DNA from: Daedaleopsis sinensis | Taxonomy: Eukaryota > Basidiomycota > Agaricomycetes > Polyporales > Polyporaceae | Assembly: GCA_033807695.1 (NCBI GenBank) | Contig: CM066300.1 | Span: 3,658,001-3,722,000 of the forward strand | Length of the DNA stretch: 64,000 nucleotides | Direction: 5' to 3' | Shown here: piece by piece, positions 1-12,900 of the stretch | Numbering within the stretch: position 1 is the first letter of the stretch | Layout of the letters: the number at the start of each line of letters is the position of its first letter | Notes under the pieces: generated by a model | What the model saw: only the letters and a program-made list of their open reading frames with translations | Database searches by the model: none | Told to the model about the DNA's origin: nothing | Program-made: the position numbers and the translations under genes

Positions 1-699
1 ATTGTCGATGTGCTCCGTCGGAAGGTACACACCGAGACGATCAGCAGTAACTTGGAACTCTTCAGTCGCAAAGCCAAAGGTCTGCGAGAGAAATGCTCGT
101 CGTAGTCATGCGTAAACCAGAAGGAGCATCACTCACCAAGAAGCCCAAGATGGAGACGATCAAAACAAGGGTGTCCGCAGAGAGCTTGCTCAGCCCAGCA
201 ATATCCATAGCCTACAATCTTGGGTTTATCCATGTCTAGAAGTCAAGTCCAGAATCAATGCGTACTTGAGAGTAGTCCCGCAACCAATTGCCCTAATGCA
301 ACATTAACCACAATGCAAAAAGGTAGCTGTAGAAGGCACGTACGAAGTAAACCCGCTTAACGTCTTCCTTCGAGAAGTTGGGGCCTGCGCCGCCACTAGC
401 GGCCGCGCTCAGGACAGTCTGGGCGAAACCGAGAAGCCCTCCACCTCCTCCGTGGTGTCCAACGGACTTTGCAAGTTCGGAGAGTATATTCTCGATATCG
501 CCATGACGGAAAGCCTTGCCTGCATTGGTGATTGGTCGAGAGGCCAGTTATAGTGTGGACGATCAGGGCATCTGGAGCAGCGCTCACCGTTGAGGTACGC
601 AAAATCGGGAATGTCACCCGCTCCGAATGCGTAGGTCTCGGAGGGAAGGAGAACGAGGAGAACAGTGAGTACAAGAAGAGTGGTCGTGAAAGAGTGCAT
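1..699 (-). CDS. het-c: HET-C family protein, 5' part only (runs off the left edge)
   Basis: Fungal HET-C proteins are secreted or membrane-associated proteins known from heterokaryon incompatibility in ascomycetes; their role in basidiomycetes is not settled. The product begins with a hydrophobic signal peptide (about 24 residues, ending SETYA) and continues FGAGDIPDFAYLNGKAFRHG, the family's typical mature N-terminus. I read at least four exons: about 699-591, then one ending near 344 with SKEDVKRVYF, a short one encoding GNWLRDYSQ, then one encoding AMDIAGLSKLSAD and a hydrophobic stretch. The last exon in view encodes FATEEFQVTADRLGVYLPTE and the HIDN tripeptide region at the window edge. 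A glycine run (HHGGGGG) lies in exon 2. The order FGAGDIP, HGDIE, GNWLRDYSQ, YLPTEHIDN is diagnostic. The gene is cut by the window, not visibly broken. Confidence 0.9.
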
Positions 700-985
700 C
701 GATGTGGTTGTTGAGAGAGAGGCTCCGAGCTATCGCAGTACTTATGGCCGCGTCGTTACGCTGCCAAGACTATCCAGTTTCGATCAGATTGCAGATATGA
801 CATCATGACCCCCTCCGGCTGTCCTCACCTCTAGCTCCTCAGCGAGATATTCAAGAAATATTGAGTACAATGTGATGTGGTATGTATTATATCCGTACAG
901 CCATGGTGCATAGTCGACAAGCAAGTGGGAACAACAAAACATTTCCGAGCGATAGTCCACAGATGGTCATAGCAAGAGAACACCC
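700..985. other. Intergenic spacer between HET-C and TAF2
   Basis: About 285 bases hold the promoter of the minus-strand HET-C gene and the 3' end of the minus-strand TAF2 gene. I see no coding signal or repeat here. Confidence 0.5.
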
Positions 986-3900
986 TCACGACAGCTTCAC
1001 TTTCTTCGCCGGCGGCGGCTTCCCCGCCTCTCCCCCCTTCCTCTTCGCGGTGCTACCAGGGCCCCTGATCGGCGCGAGGAGCTCGCGGTATCGGCTGCGC
1101 AGCTTCACCGCCCAGTCCCCTACATCCGACTCCGCGCCGTTGAACATTATCGCGTTGTGAATCATGAGATCTAAGTCCGCCTCGAAAGCGTCGATCGAGT
1201 CGTACTTGTCCTGGTTTAGCTTCTGCATGATCGTCTTCAGATCACGAGCGTCCTTCCGCGGAATGACATCAAAGTACGTGGGTATACCCAATGCCACGGG
1301 GTCGACGGGCTCCCGGAACACCCAAGACCTGTCCATACAGTATTAGCAGCCGTCTGAAAGTGCTGTAGGCGAGAACATACAGAGGCTCTGAGATGATCTG
1401 GTTCAGCATCTTCCTGAGAGCCGTCTTCTCGTTATACGAGAGCTTCCTCTCCATCGCCTTGGCCCATTCTTTCTTGAACAGACGTTCAAGGGTATCGGCG
1501 CACTGCACTGGATATGTCATCGGAGGGTTGAAAATTCGGCAATTGGCGAAGATCAACTCGATGTCCTTGGCGAACTCCTCCATCGTCGAGTATTTGTTCT
1601 CATTGAGCTTCGAGTTCATGGTGCCAAGATCCATCGGTTGCTTGATCTCTTCGTAATACCTAAGAACGGAACGGGGTCAGCCTTGTAACATGCTTGCGTT
1701 CTTCGCACGCACGTAGGACAGCCGTCAAGAGCAGGATCGACGGGGCGCATGAAAATAGGAGCCTCCGGCTGCTTTCCAAGCGTACGCAAGATCTCTCGAC
1801 ACTTCTTGTCGTTGAGCGGGGTAGACTGCGCGACGACAGATCGCTTCGTCTTCCCATTCGCAGGCGTCACTGGCCGAGACGAATCATCCTTCTCCTTGCC
1901 CTTAATCGACACGCGAGGAGGGGCGGGAACTCGCTCAGGTGCAGGTGCAGGTGGCGACGGCTTGGGAGACGGCTTGGGAGGCCGTTCTTTCGTCCTCGAA
2001 ACTGTGACGCCGTTCCGCGGAGGTGCGGGCGAATCTGTATGCCTGGTTGAAGGGGGTTGGATAGCAGCAGCAGTCGGTGCGGATGGTGGTGCTGGAGGAG
2101 GTGCACTTGGACGTTCCTTCTTAGCAGGGGTAGCCAATGCAAGAATCTCGTCCTCCGTCGGATCCACTTCCTCCTTCTTTCGCTTGCCGATGATTAGCTT
2201 CGGAATCTGCCGCTCTTTGCCCTTCTCAGCAACAGGAGGAACAGGCTTCTCCCGCTCCTTCTCCTTCTCCTTGACCGGGGTCGGGGTAGGCTGATGATGT
2301 CGACGATCATGGTCTTTGCCCTTCTTCTCTAGCTCGCGCTCAATGGCAATAACCTCCCCGAGCAGGTAGTCGTCTATATCTTCCAAGGCAGGAGACGGCG
2401 AAGGCGCTGATGGAGGGGCATGGGTTGTGATGGGCGCAGGTGGAGGTACGTCAGACAGTTTGGGTTCCTTTGGCTTCCGACCTTTAGGTTTCGGTGCGGG
2501 CTTGGACATAGAAGGAGAGGCAACGCCGTTGGTTGAAGCCCCACCGCCGATCTTGAGTTTGATCCTAGGGGCGTCGGTCGCGGGTGCGGAGGTCGACGCC
2601 CTTAGTGTAGCAGACTGTGCAGGTATTTGGATCGATGGTGGCGGCAGGGCAGGGGCTACGGGTTGGACTTGGGACTCCTTGACCTCAAGGGTCTTATTGA
2701 TGCGAACCCAGTCTAGCATGCATGTAAGTCAAGGCAGTAGCAATTCGTCAAACGATACCGACGCTTGTCAAAGTGCACGTCTAAAGCGGTCGCGTCGTTG
2801 TGCACGATACTCCCAGGCATGTTGTAGGTCTTCGCGTTGTTGATCATGAGCTTGAAGTCAGCCGCGAACGCAAATCGATCCTTGTACTGCCCCTGCTCCA
2901 GTTTCGCACTCATTGTCTTGAGGTCCATAGGCGACTTGATGATGTCGAAGTAACTGGAGATAGATTAGAAGTCAGCAGCATACTATCTGATGGGAATAAT
3001 ACTCACTTTGGGGCCCGATCTCGCACAGGGTCCACAGGCTGCAAGAAGACCGGAGCCTTCTTGTGCTCCTGCAACTTCTTCAGGGCGTTCCTACATGCGT
3101 GTAGATCGTTCACGCTCATGCCGCTCGCTTGAGCTCTTGGCACAGCCTTCGCAGTCTTCTTCTCCTTAGCAGGGGGAGCAACTTTTGAAGGGAAAGTCGG
3201 AACACCACCACGTCTACCGCTAGTTGCCTTAGGGGTGCTAGACGTCGGCGCAGTGGATACATCGACTTGGGAGCTGCTTGGGACGAGCTTGAGCTTTGGA
3301 GGGAGCGTGAAAGGAGGAAGCGGGCTCTTGACAGAAGGTCCACCCTTGATGGCGCGCGTTGGCTTACTGACAAGCTTGACATGAGGTATTGGTGGGGGAG
3401 CTTCCGCCACGGGAGTCGGAGGCAGGTGGATAATGACCTTCGGCGGTGCTTCTTCTGAACCACGGATGAGAAGATCTGCTAGCTTGAGTAGACACCATCG
3501 AACTTCGCAGTCAGTGTCTGGAGCGCTACAAGGTATCAGATACCTTCAGTAACACGTCCGCTCCCTGTAGTTCAGGACTTACATCGCGATCGGCATGAGA
3601 AGCTCCCGAATGACCTCGTTCTTTCCGACCTCTCTATCCTTTCGGAGTGCCTTGATCATGAGATCTATCTCGCTCTTCTTGTTCTCTTTGACCTTCTCGC
3701 CACCAGTGCCATCCTCTTCAATTATCAGAGCGTCTGCCTCCTTCGATGTTTTCATGTCGCCCATGCTCACGAGCAATGCGAGACTTTGACAAGCATTCCT
3801 TGCCACATGGCGCCGCACGATCCGGGATGAGTCATTGGCCATGACGGTGAGGATGTAGCGCATGATTCGTGGCGTATACCATTTCCCAAGAAATAGATAG

Positions 3901-6900
3901 TCGAAGGCGGCAAGACGAACAGAAATGTAGTTGCCCTCACTATCTCCCCATGAGCGGAGCCACATCATATCAGGACAGATACTCACCGCGTGAGGGGGAA
4001 GAATGGTCGTGGGTCATGAGGGACAAGACTCGCAAGGCTTAGCAAGAGATGAAACTGCACAGCGTCAGATGGGGATTAACATCGCACGAGCGTAGACCAA
4101 CCTCAATCACTGCGATAGTTACCACATTGTGGTAGGTAGGGATGAGTCGATCCATGCTGCGATACCTATCGACCTCGGCTATAGCATTAGTCAACAAATC
4201 CTGATCTTCCTGATCCTGAACTGGACCAGCGTCGCTCGCGGTGAACTCGCCGCGTTCCGGGGGATGAGATGACACAGTGGCGGAACCCAATGAAGATATG
4301 ATGTGGCAGATGTAGAATGCGTCAACATACTGAGATTGAGGTTAGTATATTGTCTGAGCTGGTGAGGGCGCGACGTACCGGATTGGTGGTATTATCATTG
4401 AAGCGAAGCTGGTCTATCAGGAACCGACGAATAGCAGGCGGAGTCTTCCCGTTTTCAAATCGTACTCTGGAGATAGCGGAGATAATAGCCTTTCAAGATA
4501 TTGAGTACATTTGTACACTGGCAATGCGGAGGACAACACAAACCTTGCGCACGAAGTACTCGGAGATGTCGCTGAAGTCGTTCGGTCGCGGTACATACGT
4601 GTGACTGAACAGGTCAACTTTCTGGTCGTCCGGGTCGTAACAATATCGGAGGAAAAGCTTGAACAAGTGGAAGAGCCCTATCCAATCCAACCGCTGACTC
4701 GCGCACTGAAAGACGGTTGAGCCCATGGAATAACATAGATAGTATAGATACGCACCGCGACAAGAGCTGCAGCTGCTTCGCAGCGGATACGATGATAGTA
4801 GTTCGTGACGAGAACTGTCTTTGTGAAGGTACTAGAAACAATCGGGTTTGGCATCTTCGATAGAACTCTGATGGCCTATAATACTGTCAAAAGAGGGCTT
4901 GCAACCCGTTACGGTAACGAAGACGAACCTCGTACTGCGCAACGACGTCACGGTCGCGCTGCAGTTGTGATACCCACATGTAATCCTTCTGGTCGAAAGC
5001 GATAGCAGCAATCCATTCGAAGTCTGCGTCGATTCGGATCCACTCGTACGTTTGACCGGCCATATTCTGCTCGTCTTCCTCTGTCCAGTCCGCGACCTTC
5101 CAATTTTCGCGTTCCTGTTCCTTCTCCCAAACCTCGAGTCCAAAACCCATATCCACCATATCCATAGCGGCGGCGGCGTCTGCATCACCTTCGGCCGCAG
5201 CCTGTGCGGCTGCTTGGCGAGCGAGGTATCGCTTCGTATTCCGTCGAACACGCTTGTACTTCGTGTTGAACGGAACCTCGTATCGCTTGAATGGGCTACG
5301 GATATCCAATACGTGTTCATAGGGAGTCCCATCAGCCTCGTGAATTCGGATTGTCATTTGACCCTTCGTAGTTCAATCAGCATTGTACTAGGAGACATAG
5401 ATGGCCAACTTGAAGACATACTTCGAAGAAGGCGACAGGCTTCATCAACACCTTCTTCACCTCATTGTCCTCGTGTGCCTTGTATGCGGGAGCTTCCTGA
5501 CGCATGGTAATCTCGACAGCCATCTTCTTCCGGTTGAATGAAGCAGAAAACCCGAAGGTAGGGCATCCACTTCCGTAGATCCATTGTTCCGCGAATGAAC
5601 GAGGGTCAATTCCACTGACTTTCCTGCACATTCGAAGAAACGAGTGGGTCGAGATGAGGTTGTTAGCCATCTCCCCACTGATCGCCGAGAGGAAAAGCTT
5701 GGGCAGGACTCGAGAAAGACCAAGAGATGTTCCCGACTTCCCTAACCGACGGTCAAGGATGTGGAGGACGAGAGGAGCCTTCAGGTTGATAAACGAGACA
5801 TTGGCAGGATCTGGTGGCTCGAGCGACTGCGGTTGACATATTGGAGGGACAAGGCCATGGTCGAATTCTAGAACCCGTTCCATGTCCCTCTTTAGTCGGT
5901 ACCTGTACTCGTTGGTTCCGAAGAGCTTGCGCATGAAAAGACCAGTGATGTAGAGCCCCAAACCGTTCACGAGCCAAGTATCCGAGTACATCTTCTGCTG
6001 GATGTTGATGCCGATCCATTGAGAAGCCAGCGCATGACTGAGACTATGTCGAGTTTCATATACTTGGTCAATGATGTCTTCGCCGTGTAGCAGGTCGACT
6101 GAGACAAGGGATAGCGTGGCCGCGTCGAATCGAGGTGTCGGCAGCTCTTCCACGAAAACAAGTTTGTGGGACCCGAAGGGATAGGATCCGTACTCGTTCA
6201 CATAGAAACTCATCGCCGAGCGCATGAACGATACCGTATTGGTCAGGAGTGACTCGTGCCCTGGCAGGCAAAAGGCATGCATGATAGGCTGGGTAGTACC
6301 CGACGCATCCTCAGCAGCGCTCAGGTCCGCAGGGATTGGATGACTGTGGAACGGACCTGCAGCCCAAGCGACTTGTTGTGCAGACGTCAGAATGGGCTGC
6401 GAGAAGACGAAAATGGTCTTGCTGGAGTTGTATGGGTGCGCCACCTAAATCGCGAGCCGTATAGACCTTTCCTCAGCCCAGACGCATCGAGAGACGGGGT
6501 CACGCACGCACCTGTTCCACCAGCTCCCCACTACATATCACCACGGTGGGATAATCACCCTCTGTGACATCCTCATCTTCCTCTTCGTCGGACAGTACGT
6601 CGTGCTGCTCTAGCGACCTAGGGACGACGAACTCGAAGTCCCACGTACACTTCTCCCAGAGACTGTCGACGCAAGGAACCCAGCAACGCGCCGCATCCGG
6701 AGAGGACGGTGTGGTGAAAACGTGCGGGATTCGCTGTATAAACATGAGTATAACTTTCCACAAGCCTCAGATTGTGAAACTAACCGTTTGATAGGACTCA
6801 GTTGGTTGTACAAACTGGACTCCATCCGCAGGATTCTTCAGGCTATAAGATATGCTCACCAGGATTGGCGTGAACTCAGGAACAGGGGGGGCATGTGGTG

Positions 6901-7549
6901 CAGTGTGGCCTGGTGTCTGGGGTTCTGGGGTGGCGGCTGTATGGTGCGTTCGGTATCGGCGGCGGGATCGAGAAGGAAGGGGCGCACCTTCGCTGACAAT
7001 TCCAGTAGCCGTGCGATGACCAGACTGCCTGAGAGACACCTCCGTGGGGATCGCGATCGACAGTTCTCCTTCGTCGCCTTCTTGGAGAGCGGAGTAGACC
7101 TTCCTCTTGAGCTCGGGGTGATTATGCACATCTTGCGCGTTGGTAAGGCTTAGCGACGCGAGGGGATCGGAGTGGGCGAAGTCCGCAGGTAGAGAAGCGA
7201 CCGACACGCTGTGAATGACTGCAGGTGCATGAGATACATACCGGACTGACGCGACAATAGGAGATATCGCAATACTAACCACACTGGCGAGCGTGCAGGT
7301 GGATGGTCTTGAGGTCTTTACTGGTCGGAACGACAGTAATCTCGGTATAGCCCTACGGCAGGAGATCATTACAAGCAACAGGATGGCGCGACTGTTGGCT
7401 TACCCATAAGCTGCCGGAGAAGTCCACTTCTAGCACAACCTTTTGGTGACTAGTGGAGACGTCAGAAGCATCAGTGTCACCGCGAGAGGGATAAAGCTTG
7501 GAAAGGACACGTATATAGAGAATCCTCGCCGGATGTGCTCCCTCTGCAT
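986..7549 (-). CDS. TAF2: TFIID subunit TAF2 with three C-terminal bromodomains
   Basis: TAF2 is the TFIID subunit that binds the Initiator element. Its N-terminal body has an M1-aminopeptidase-like fold, seen here from about 7440 down to 5370 (VVLEVDFSGSLWG, YVNEYGSYPFGSHKLVFVEE). The zinc motif HExxH reads HSLSH, so it should be inactive as a peptidase. An alpha-helical region follows to about 3580. The exon ending near 3582 joins in frame to one encoding APDTDCEVRWCLLKLADLL, and the frame continues through a Pro/Ser/Lys-rich linker into bromodomain 1 (3150-2713). Bromodomains 2 (1830-1390) and 3 (1390-1020) follow. All keep the acetyl-lysine-contacting Asn (AKTYN, CRIFN, AIMFN). The tail is Lys-rich (PAKKVKLS). 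The likely start at 7549 gives MQREHIRRGFSIYV before HQKVVLEV, but the first splice donor is not canonical. Yeast TAF2 lacks bromodomains. The gene diverges from LTV1. Confidence 0.85.
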
Positions 7550-7794
7550 GGCTCAGGACTCCTGAGGGCGAGGGCGGTGGTTGCGACGCGATTCCCAGCT
7601 GAAGTGTAGTTGCAACAATATACAGAGAGATGACAGTTGCTGATATAGAAAGCTGTGTGCAGGTGAGGAAAGATGAGAGGTGTACGCCGTGGTCGACTGG
7701 TCAAGGCTGGCAGCGAGGACAGCGACGGAGAGAGGTCATCGACTCGTCCAAGCGAGAAGTTAATTATGTAATACATCACTGACGCGCAACCATG

Positions 7795-7820
7795 CTAGGG
7801 TTACGATCCATCTAGGGTTA
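7795..7820. promoter_or_regulatory. Two direct copies of CTAGGGTTA in the TAF2/LTV1 shared promoter
   Basis: CTAGGGTTA occurs at 7795-7803 and again at 7812-7820, about 95-120 bases upstream of the LTV1 start codon. The TAGGGTT core matches the telobox-type element bound by Myb/Tbf1-like factors in promoters of ribosome-related genes of several eukaryotes. The neighbour is a ribosome biogenesis gene, so a regulatory role is reasonable. The factor in this organism is unknown. Confidence 0.45.
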
Positions 7821-7912
7821 AGTAAAGATCGATTTACAGCCTTTTACAGCATTCTCGAAAAGCGTCCCGACTCCTCTCTTCCATACTCTCTTCCTACTCC
7901 TCCTTCCCAGCC

Positions 7913-9772
7913 ATGCCTCCAAAATCCGTCTTCCGCCAGCCCGGCACACAGCACTTCCAGGTCGTTCACCGCTCGCAACGCGACCCCCTCATCCATGATC
8001 CTGAGGCAAGCAAACATGTCCTCAAGCCCGTTGTGCGGGGAAACTTAGCCAAGGTATCCAGAGTCCTCCTCACTGTCGGGCATACCCTTGAATAACTGTT
8101 ATACGGACAGGGAAAGACAAGAACAGAGCTTGAACGCCTTCTCTCCCCCTCCGATCTCGCTCACGACCAGGAACGAGCGAACATAGGAGAAGCTACTCTC
8201 TATGGTGTTTACTTCGACGACACCAACTATGATTACATGCAACACTTGAAGCCTGTCGGAGCCCAGGAGGATGGAGTGGACAGCATCTGGCTTGAGGCTC
8301 CGGTCAAGAGCAAGGGGAAGGGGAAGGCAAGAGAGCCGATCAACCTCGTCGAGCTTCCGGAGGGTACGCTAGCCACCAAGTCGGAGCTCCCCAGAAACTA
8401 TGAGGCGCAAGAAAGCATCCCTTCCTCCATCGCGGGCTTCCAACCAGACATGGATCCTCACCTCCGACAAGTTTTAGAGGCATTGGAGGACGATGCGTTT
8501 GTAGACGAGGGGTTGGAAGACGACTTCTTCGGAGAGCTAGTTGCGGATGGGGAACGTGATATCGATGAAAACATGGAGTTTGAGTTCCGGGAGGAAGGTG
8601 TTTTGGAGGCTGACGAAGATGCAGCTATGGAACGTGCAGAGATCGGGGATGGGGATCCTGCAGACGAATCTTGGGAGACTAGGTTCGCTCGCTTCAAACA
8701 GTCGCAGAAGTCCACTCCTCCAGACGAAGATGCGTCTGATTATGACGGACACTCGGAGGGCGGTGATACTATCGGGACTTTGCCTCAAATGTCGGTCATT
8801 GGGGGTAAGAAACGGCGGCGAAAGGGTGCTTCAGACGCGTCCGGCTACAGCATGAGTAGTTCCTCGATGTGGAGAAATGAACACCTTACTGTGCTGGACG
8901 AACGTTTCGATCAGGTAAGACATGTTGACTTGCAGTGAAGAGCGTTGAGGCTTATTTGATTGTAGATCCAACGCGAATACGATTCCTCTGAAGATGATGA
9001 CGAGGAGACGTCTCTCGACGACCTCGATGAAGCTCCCGACCTCATCGCTTCCCGTGCAGATTTCGACTCGATGATGGACGAGTTCTTGGACAAGTATGAA
9101 ATCATCGCGGGCAAGATGCGCCCGACACTTCCCGGATCTGCGACTGAGAAACTCGATACGGTTCGGAAAGCCCTAGGCGAAGCGAAAATCCGGGACGTTG
9201 AGGAAAGCGAGTCCGACGACGGTGACATCCTCATGCCGCTCGACGTAGACGACAAGAAGGATAGGTGGGATTGCGAAACCATTCTAAGTGAGTCTATCCA
9301 TGCCGTAGTAATGTCTGCATCGAACGCAAACCTCCTCCCAGCAACGTATAGTAACCTTGAGAACCATCCACGTCTCATCCGGGCTCGAAACGACAAGCTC
9401 GTACCAAAGATCCGGTTAGACCCTAAGACCGGACTGCCCTCTGTAGTCGACGAGCAGCCCAAAAAACCACCTCCTTTGGCAGACTCTTCCGCCACAGATG
9501 AAGACGAGGAAGAGTCTCGACGTGAGTCCATGTTAAATCTTCCGGCCTACAGCTTGCACATTTACTGTGTATGTATAGCGGTTCGTGTGACTGCTACCCG
9601 TCCTAAGGACGAGAGTGCTGAGGAGAAAAAAGCGCGAAAGCAAGCCGTGAAAGCAGAGCGTCAGGCTCGTCGGTCGGACAAAAAGGCGACAAAAGAGCGT
9701 TTCTCGAAGGAAGTTAGACAGCAGTCCCAGTCCATAGTCCAGCGAGAACAGGCGAAGGTGCGGAAGTTGTGA
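7913..9772 (+). CDS. LTV1: Ltv1, 40S ribosomal subunit biogenesis factor
   Basis: Ltv1 is a non-ribosomal protein of late pre-40S particles, needed for their maturation and nuclear export. The product starts MPPKSVFRQPGTQHFQVVHR, the conserved Ltv1 N-terminus. It continues with ATLYGVYFDDTNYDYMQHLK, the family signature, and a very acidic middle (about residues 130-330). It ends in a basic helical tail (KKARKQAVKAERQARRSDKK) after the conserved TYSNLENHPRLIR motif. I read four introns: about 8053-8112, 8915-8966, 9288-9345 and 9517-9579. The last exon ends REQAKVRKL and stop. It converges with FAB1, leaving only 175 bases between the stops. Confidence 0.93.
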
Positions 9773-9947
9773 GAGAACAAGATGTCCAGGCGCATGGTCG
9801 TTGCTAGAGTCATGAACAGAGCTGTATGATTGCGGGGTATCTTGATACATGATGTGCAGCGTGAAAACCAATGTCCGGGAGAGCAACAAGCGGAGCAAAA
9901 TCTACTACGTACAACAAAAACCACGGCCGCTCGTACAATGTCCCTGC

Positions 9948-12900
9948 TCACCAATCAGGCCATAACTCGAGAAGGCTATTGCCTTCTTCCTCTGGGGCGT
10001 CGTGTTGCTTCATCCAACGGTCGGGTACCTGGAACGGACATATACGTGAGTCGCCGTATCCTTGACCTATACCACAGTGGACGCACCAGTGGGAAGTAAC
10101 GCTCCATCGCGCTCAAGAAACGGTGCCTATACTGCTTAGGTCCGATGATAGTCGGCTCGCCCTTGTTCGCACCACCAAGGAAAGTCGAATCCTTGACCCA
10201 ACTCTCGAGTTTTTTATCCCAAGTGTACGTCCTGATATAGTCTACAATTTCATGAGTATCCCGAAAGGGAAGGGGGGCATGCGAATGATGGTCTTACCAA
10301 CGATCCCAACTACGAGCTCGTTCTTGTTGCTATCAACACCGACTACGAGAGAGTAGTCCATGACGTTGATGTCGGCCAAGAACTTGCTATCGTTGAACAA
10401 AGCCCCTCTCAATATCCGCTTGGAGTGCTCGCGAAGGTAGAAAGGTGTCAGGTGGGCCGCTGTGATGTGTCAGTCCACGCTTGGACCCACAATTCATATG
10501 GGGATCTCGGGCGTACTTTGTACAAGGTTCTCATCTAGAAGAACTTCGTTCTCCCGACCGGTGGACTGCACGTGCCTATTGCGTGTTGAACCTTTCAGGT
10601 CGTAGATCTGAGTGACCTTGTGAGCGCACTATCAACGTGTGAGGTTGAGGTGTCACACCTTAGAGAAGTGTCGATCATAGAATAGATTCTCCATGACGAG
10701 TAGGTTCATTTGTGTGACCTTCGACTTGCTATTGCCTTGATGCTTCTGCGACTTCCTGAAGGTGATCTTGTAGCAACCGAAGATCTTGGCTAAAAGTGTA
10801 GGTCGCTATGGACATGTTCAGAACGAGTACGCAACCAGTGGCCAAACCGCTCACATTTGCAACAACGGCAGATGACATGTAGTCGAAGTACGCGGGCGCG
10901 AAAGTCTCCATCGCCTGAAGCTCTGCGCGGGAGAGTTCCTTGGCGATGAAGCGGTCGTCTGAATTCGTGTCAGAAAGGCTAGCTCAGAGGATCAGGGAAT
11001 GCATCATACCGAGCGTCTTCAAGAAAGCAGAGCCAGACTTGCCACCACTAGCATCGAATTTGACACAGCGTGCCAGTGACTCGATCATACTCCGCTCGCA
11101 CTCGTATGTCCGACGCAACGCATCAAACTGTTCGGGATAGAGCAGAGTACAACTGATGGTTAGGCCACCACTTTCGAACGCTGTGTGTAGTCGAGTTGAG
11201 TCGGGCCATCGCCACCTAGATTAGAGTACTCACAGATTGCCCAAGGAAGCTTCGAAGAAGGAACTCGCAGCTCTTCGGTAGGGTCAGCACCTTCGGTGCT
11301 GTCTACGTTGACCACGCCCCAGGTCGAAGTGGACTCCGCTATCGACCAGTCGTCGGGCATGAAAGCTTCACCACCTGCTTCTCGTGCTAGCCGTTTCTCC
11401 GCGCGAGACTTGGCAAGCATTTCCCGATATTGCGGTGAGCTATATCTGCTGGTTAAACTCACAATACGCGGCCTTAAACATAGTCACCTACTTCAACGCT
11501 AGTGCGATGATAGATGTTGGCTCATCAGTGCGGACGACCATGGACGAGTCCCGGAAAATATGCTCGGGATCAGCCATTGGATCGTCGGCGTCTGCTTCCG
11601 CACGGCCACGAGGTAGAGCTTGCTGAGGCCACAGGCCTGACAACGCCTTCAGTATCGACGGCCGACCGATGTCCATGTCGGTCGAGGGAGGCGTCATGGG
11701 GATCATACCACCCATGGTTGTAGGCGAAAGCATTGGAGAGCTCATCACTGAAGGGGGGATCTCGACTTCCTGTGGGGTCGGTGACTGCTCACTAGGGACA
11801 CGAGGAGCCGTGTCAGCAGGAGCAGGAGTCTCGTCGGTATTAGCCTCTAGTGTTCGATCTTCCGTTGGCTGAGGGATGACTAAGGGAATAGGTGGTGGGG
11901 TCTCAGAGATATTGGTGGAGCTCTTTTGAGGACTCTTCTGGTAGGGATTGTCGTCATCCTCGCCACCACCTTCATCGTCCGCTTCACTTGAGTCAGAACT
12001 CTCAGATTCGTCCTTGATAGCGTCCTTGATGCTCTCCAGAACCTCGACCTTCGCGCGTGCTGATGCGACAGGACGCGCACGTTTTCCGCGAATGACAGCG
12101 TACCGTCGGCTAGCACGCTCATTATCCCTTGCCACTCGCTCGAAATGCTTGGTAATATTCGAGACCTTGGTACCATTGGCCGGCGTACGCCTGAACGTTG
12201 ATTTCGCGTTGATGACGCTCGAAGGGCGAGTGGGAGGTAGTTTGTCCTTGAGACCTAAGCGCATGGCAGGTTTTGTCCTCGGTCGAGCACCAGGTACGGG
12301 AGTGGCTGATTTATTCAGGGGCGGAGACGACCTTCCGGTACGTAGAGTCGCCTCCGTAGCCATGCGACTGAAGGAAGGACGTTTATCGGGAGATGTACGT
12401 CGCGACGCAGTGCGTGAGTCGGGGTAGTTGCCAATGGGTATGCGACTTCCTGTAGACGGCTGACCGAGCGTTCGCTTCGTCAAGTACTTGGGAGCGATGT
12501 TGGCGGCGTAACTCGACTCGAAATCGGACACAGATGCGCGTTTACTCAGGAATGGCTGCTGCTGACGAGGCCTGTGACGAGGACGTGGGCGAATGGACGG
12601 AGAACCTTCTTGCTCGCTCTCTGATACAGGTACACCGGGAGCTAGAGCCGTCTTCGTCAAATCTTCGACACCTTGAGGTGGAAGGTAATCCTGGTACTTT
12701 CTCACGAGCTCAGCGACGCTTGGGTATGCGGCGACCCGCCGAGGTAGGCGGGAAAAGACAGCGGGTGCTAGCCGTTGTTTATCACTGTCTTCAGCCTGTC
12801 CAATAGTTTCGCCTTCTACCTGTTTACGATGCGTCAGTAACAGTAAACATCCAGTAAGAGAAGCTCATGACCTGCTGGGGCGAGACTGCATCATCCGAGA

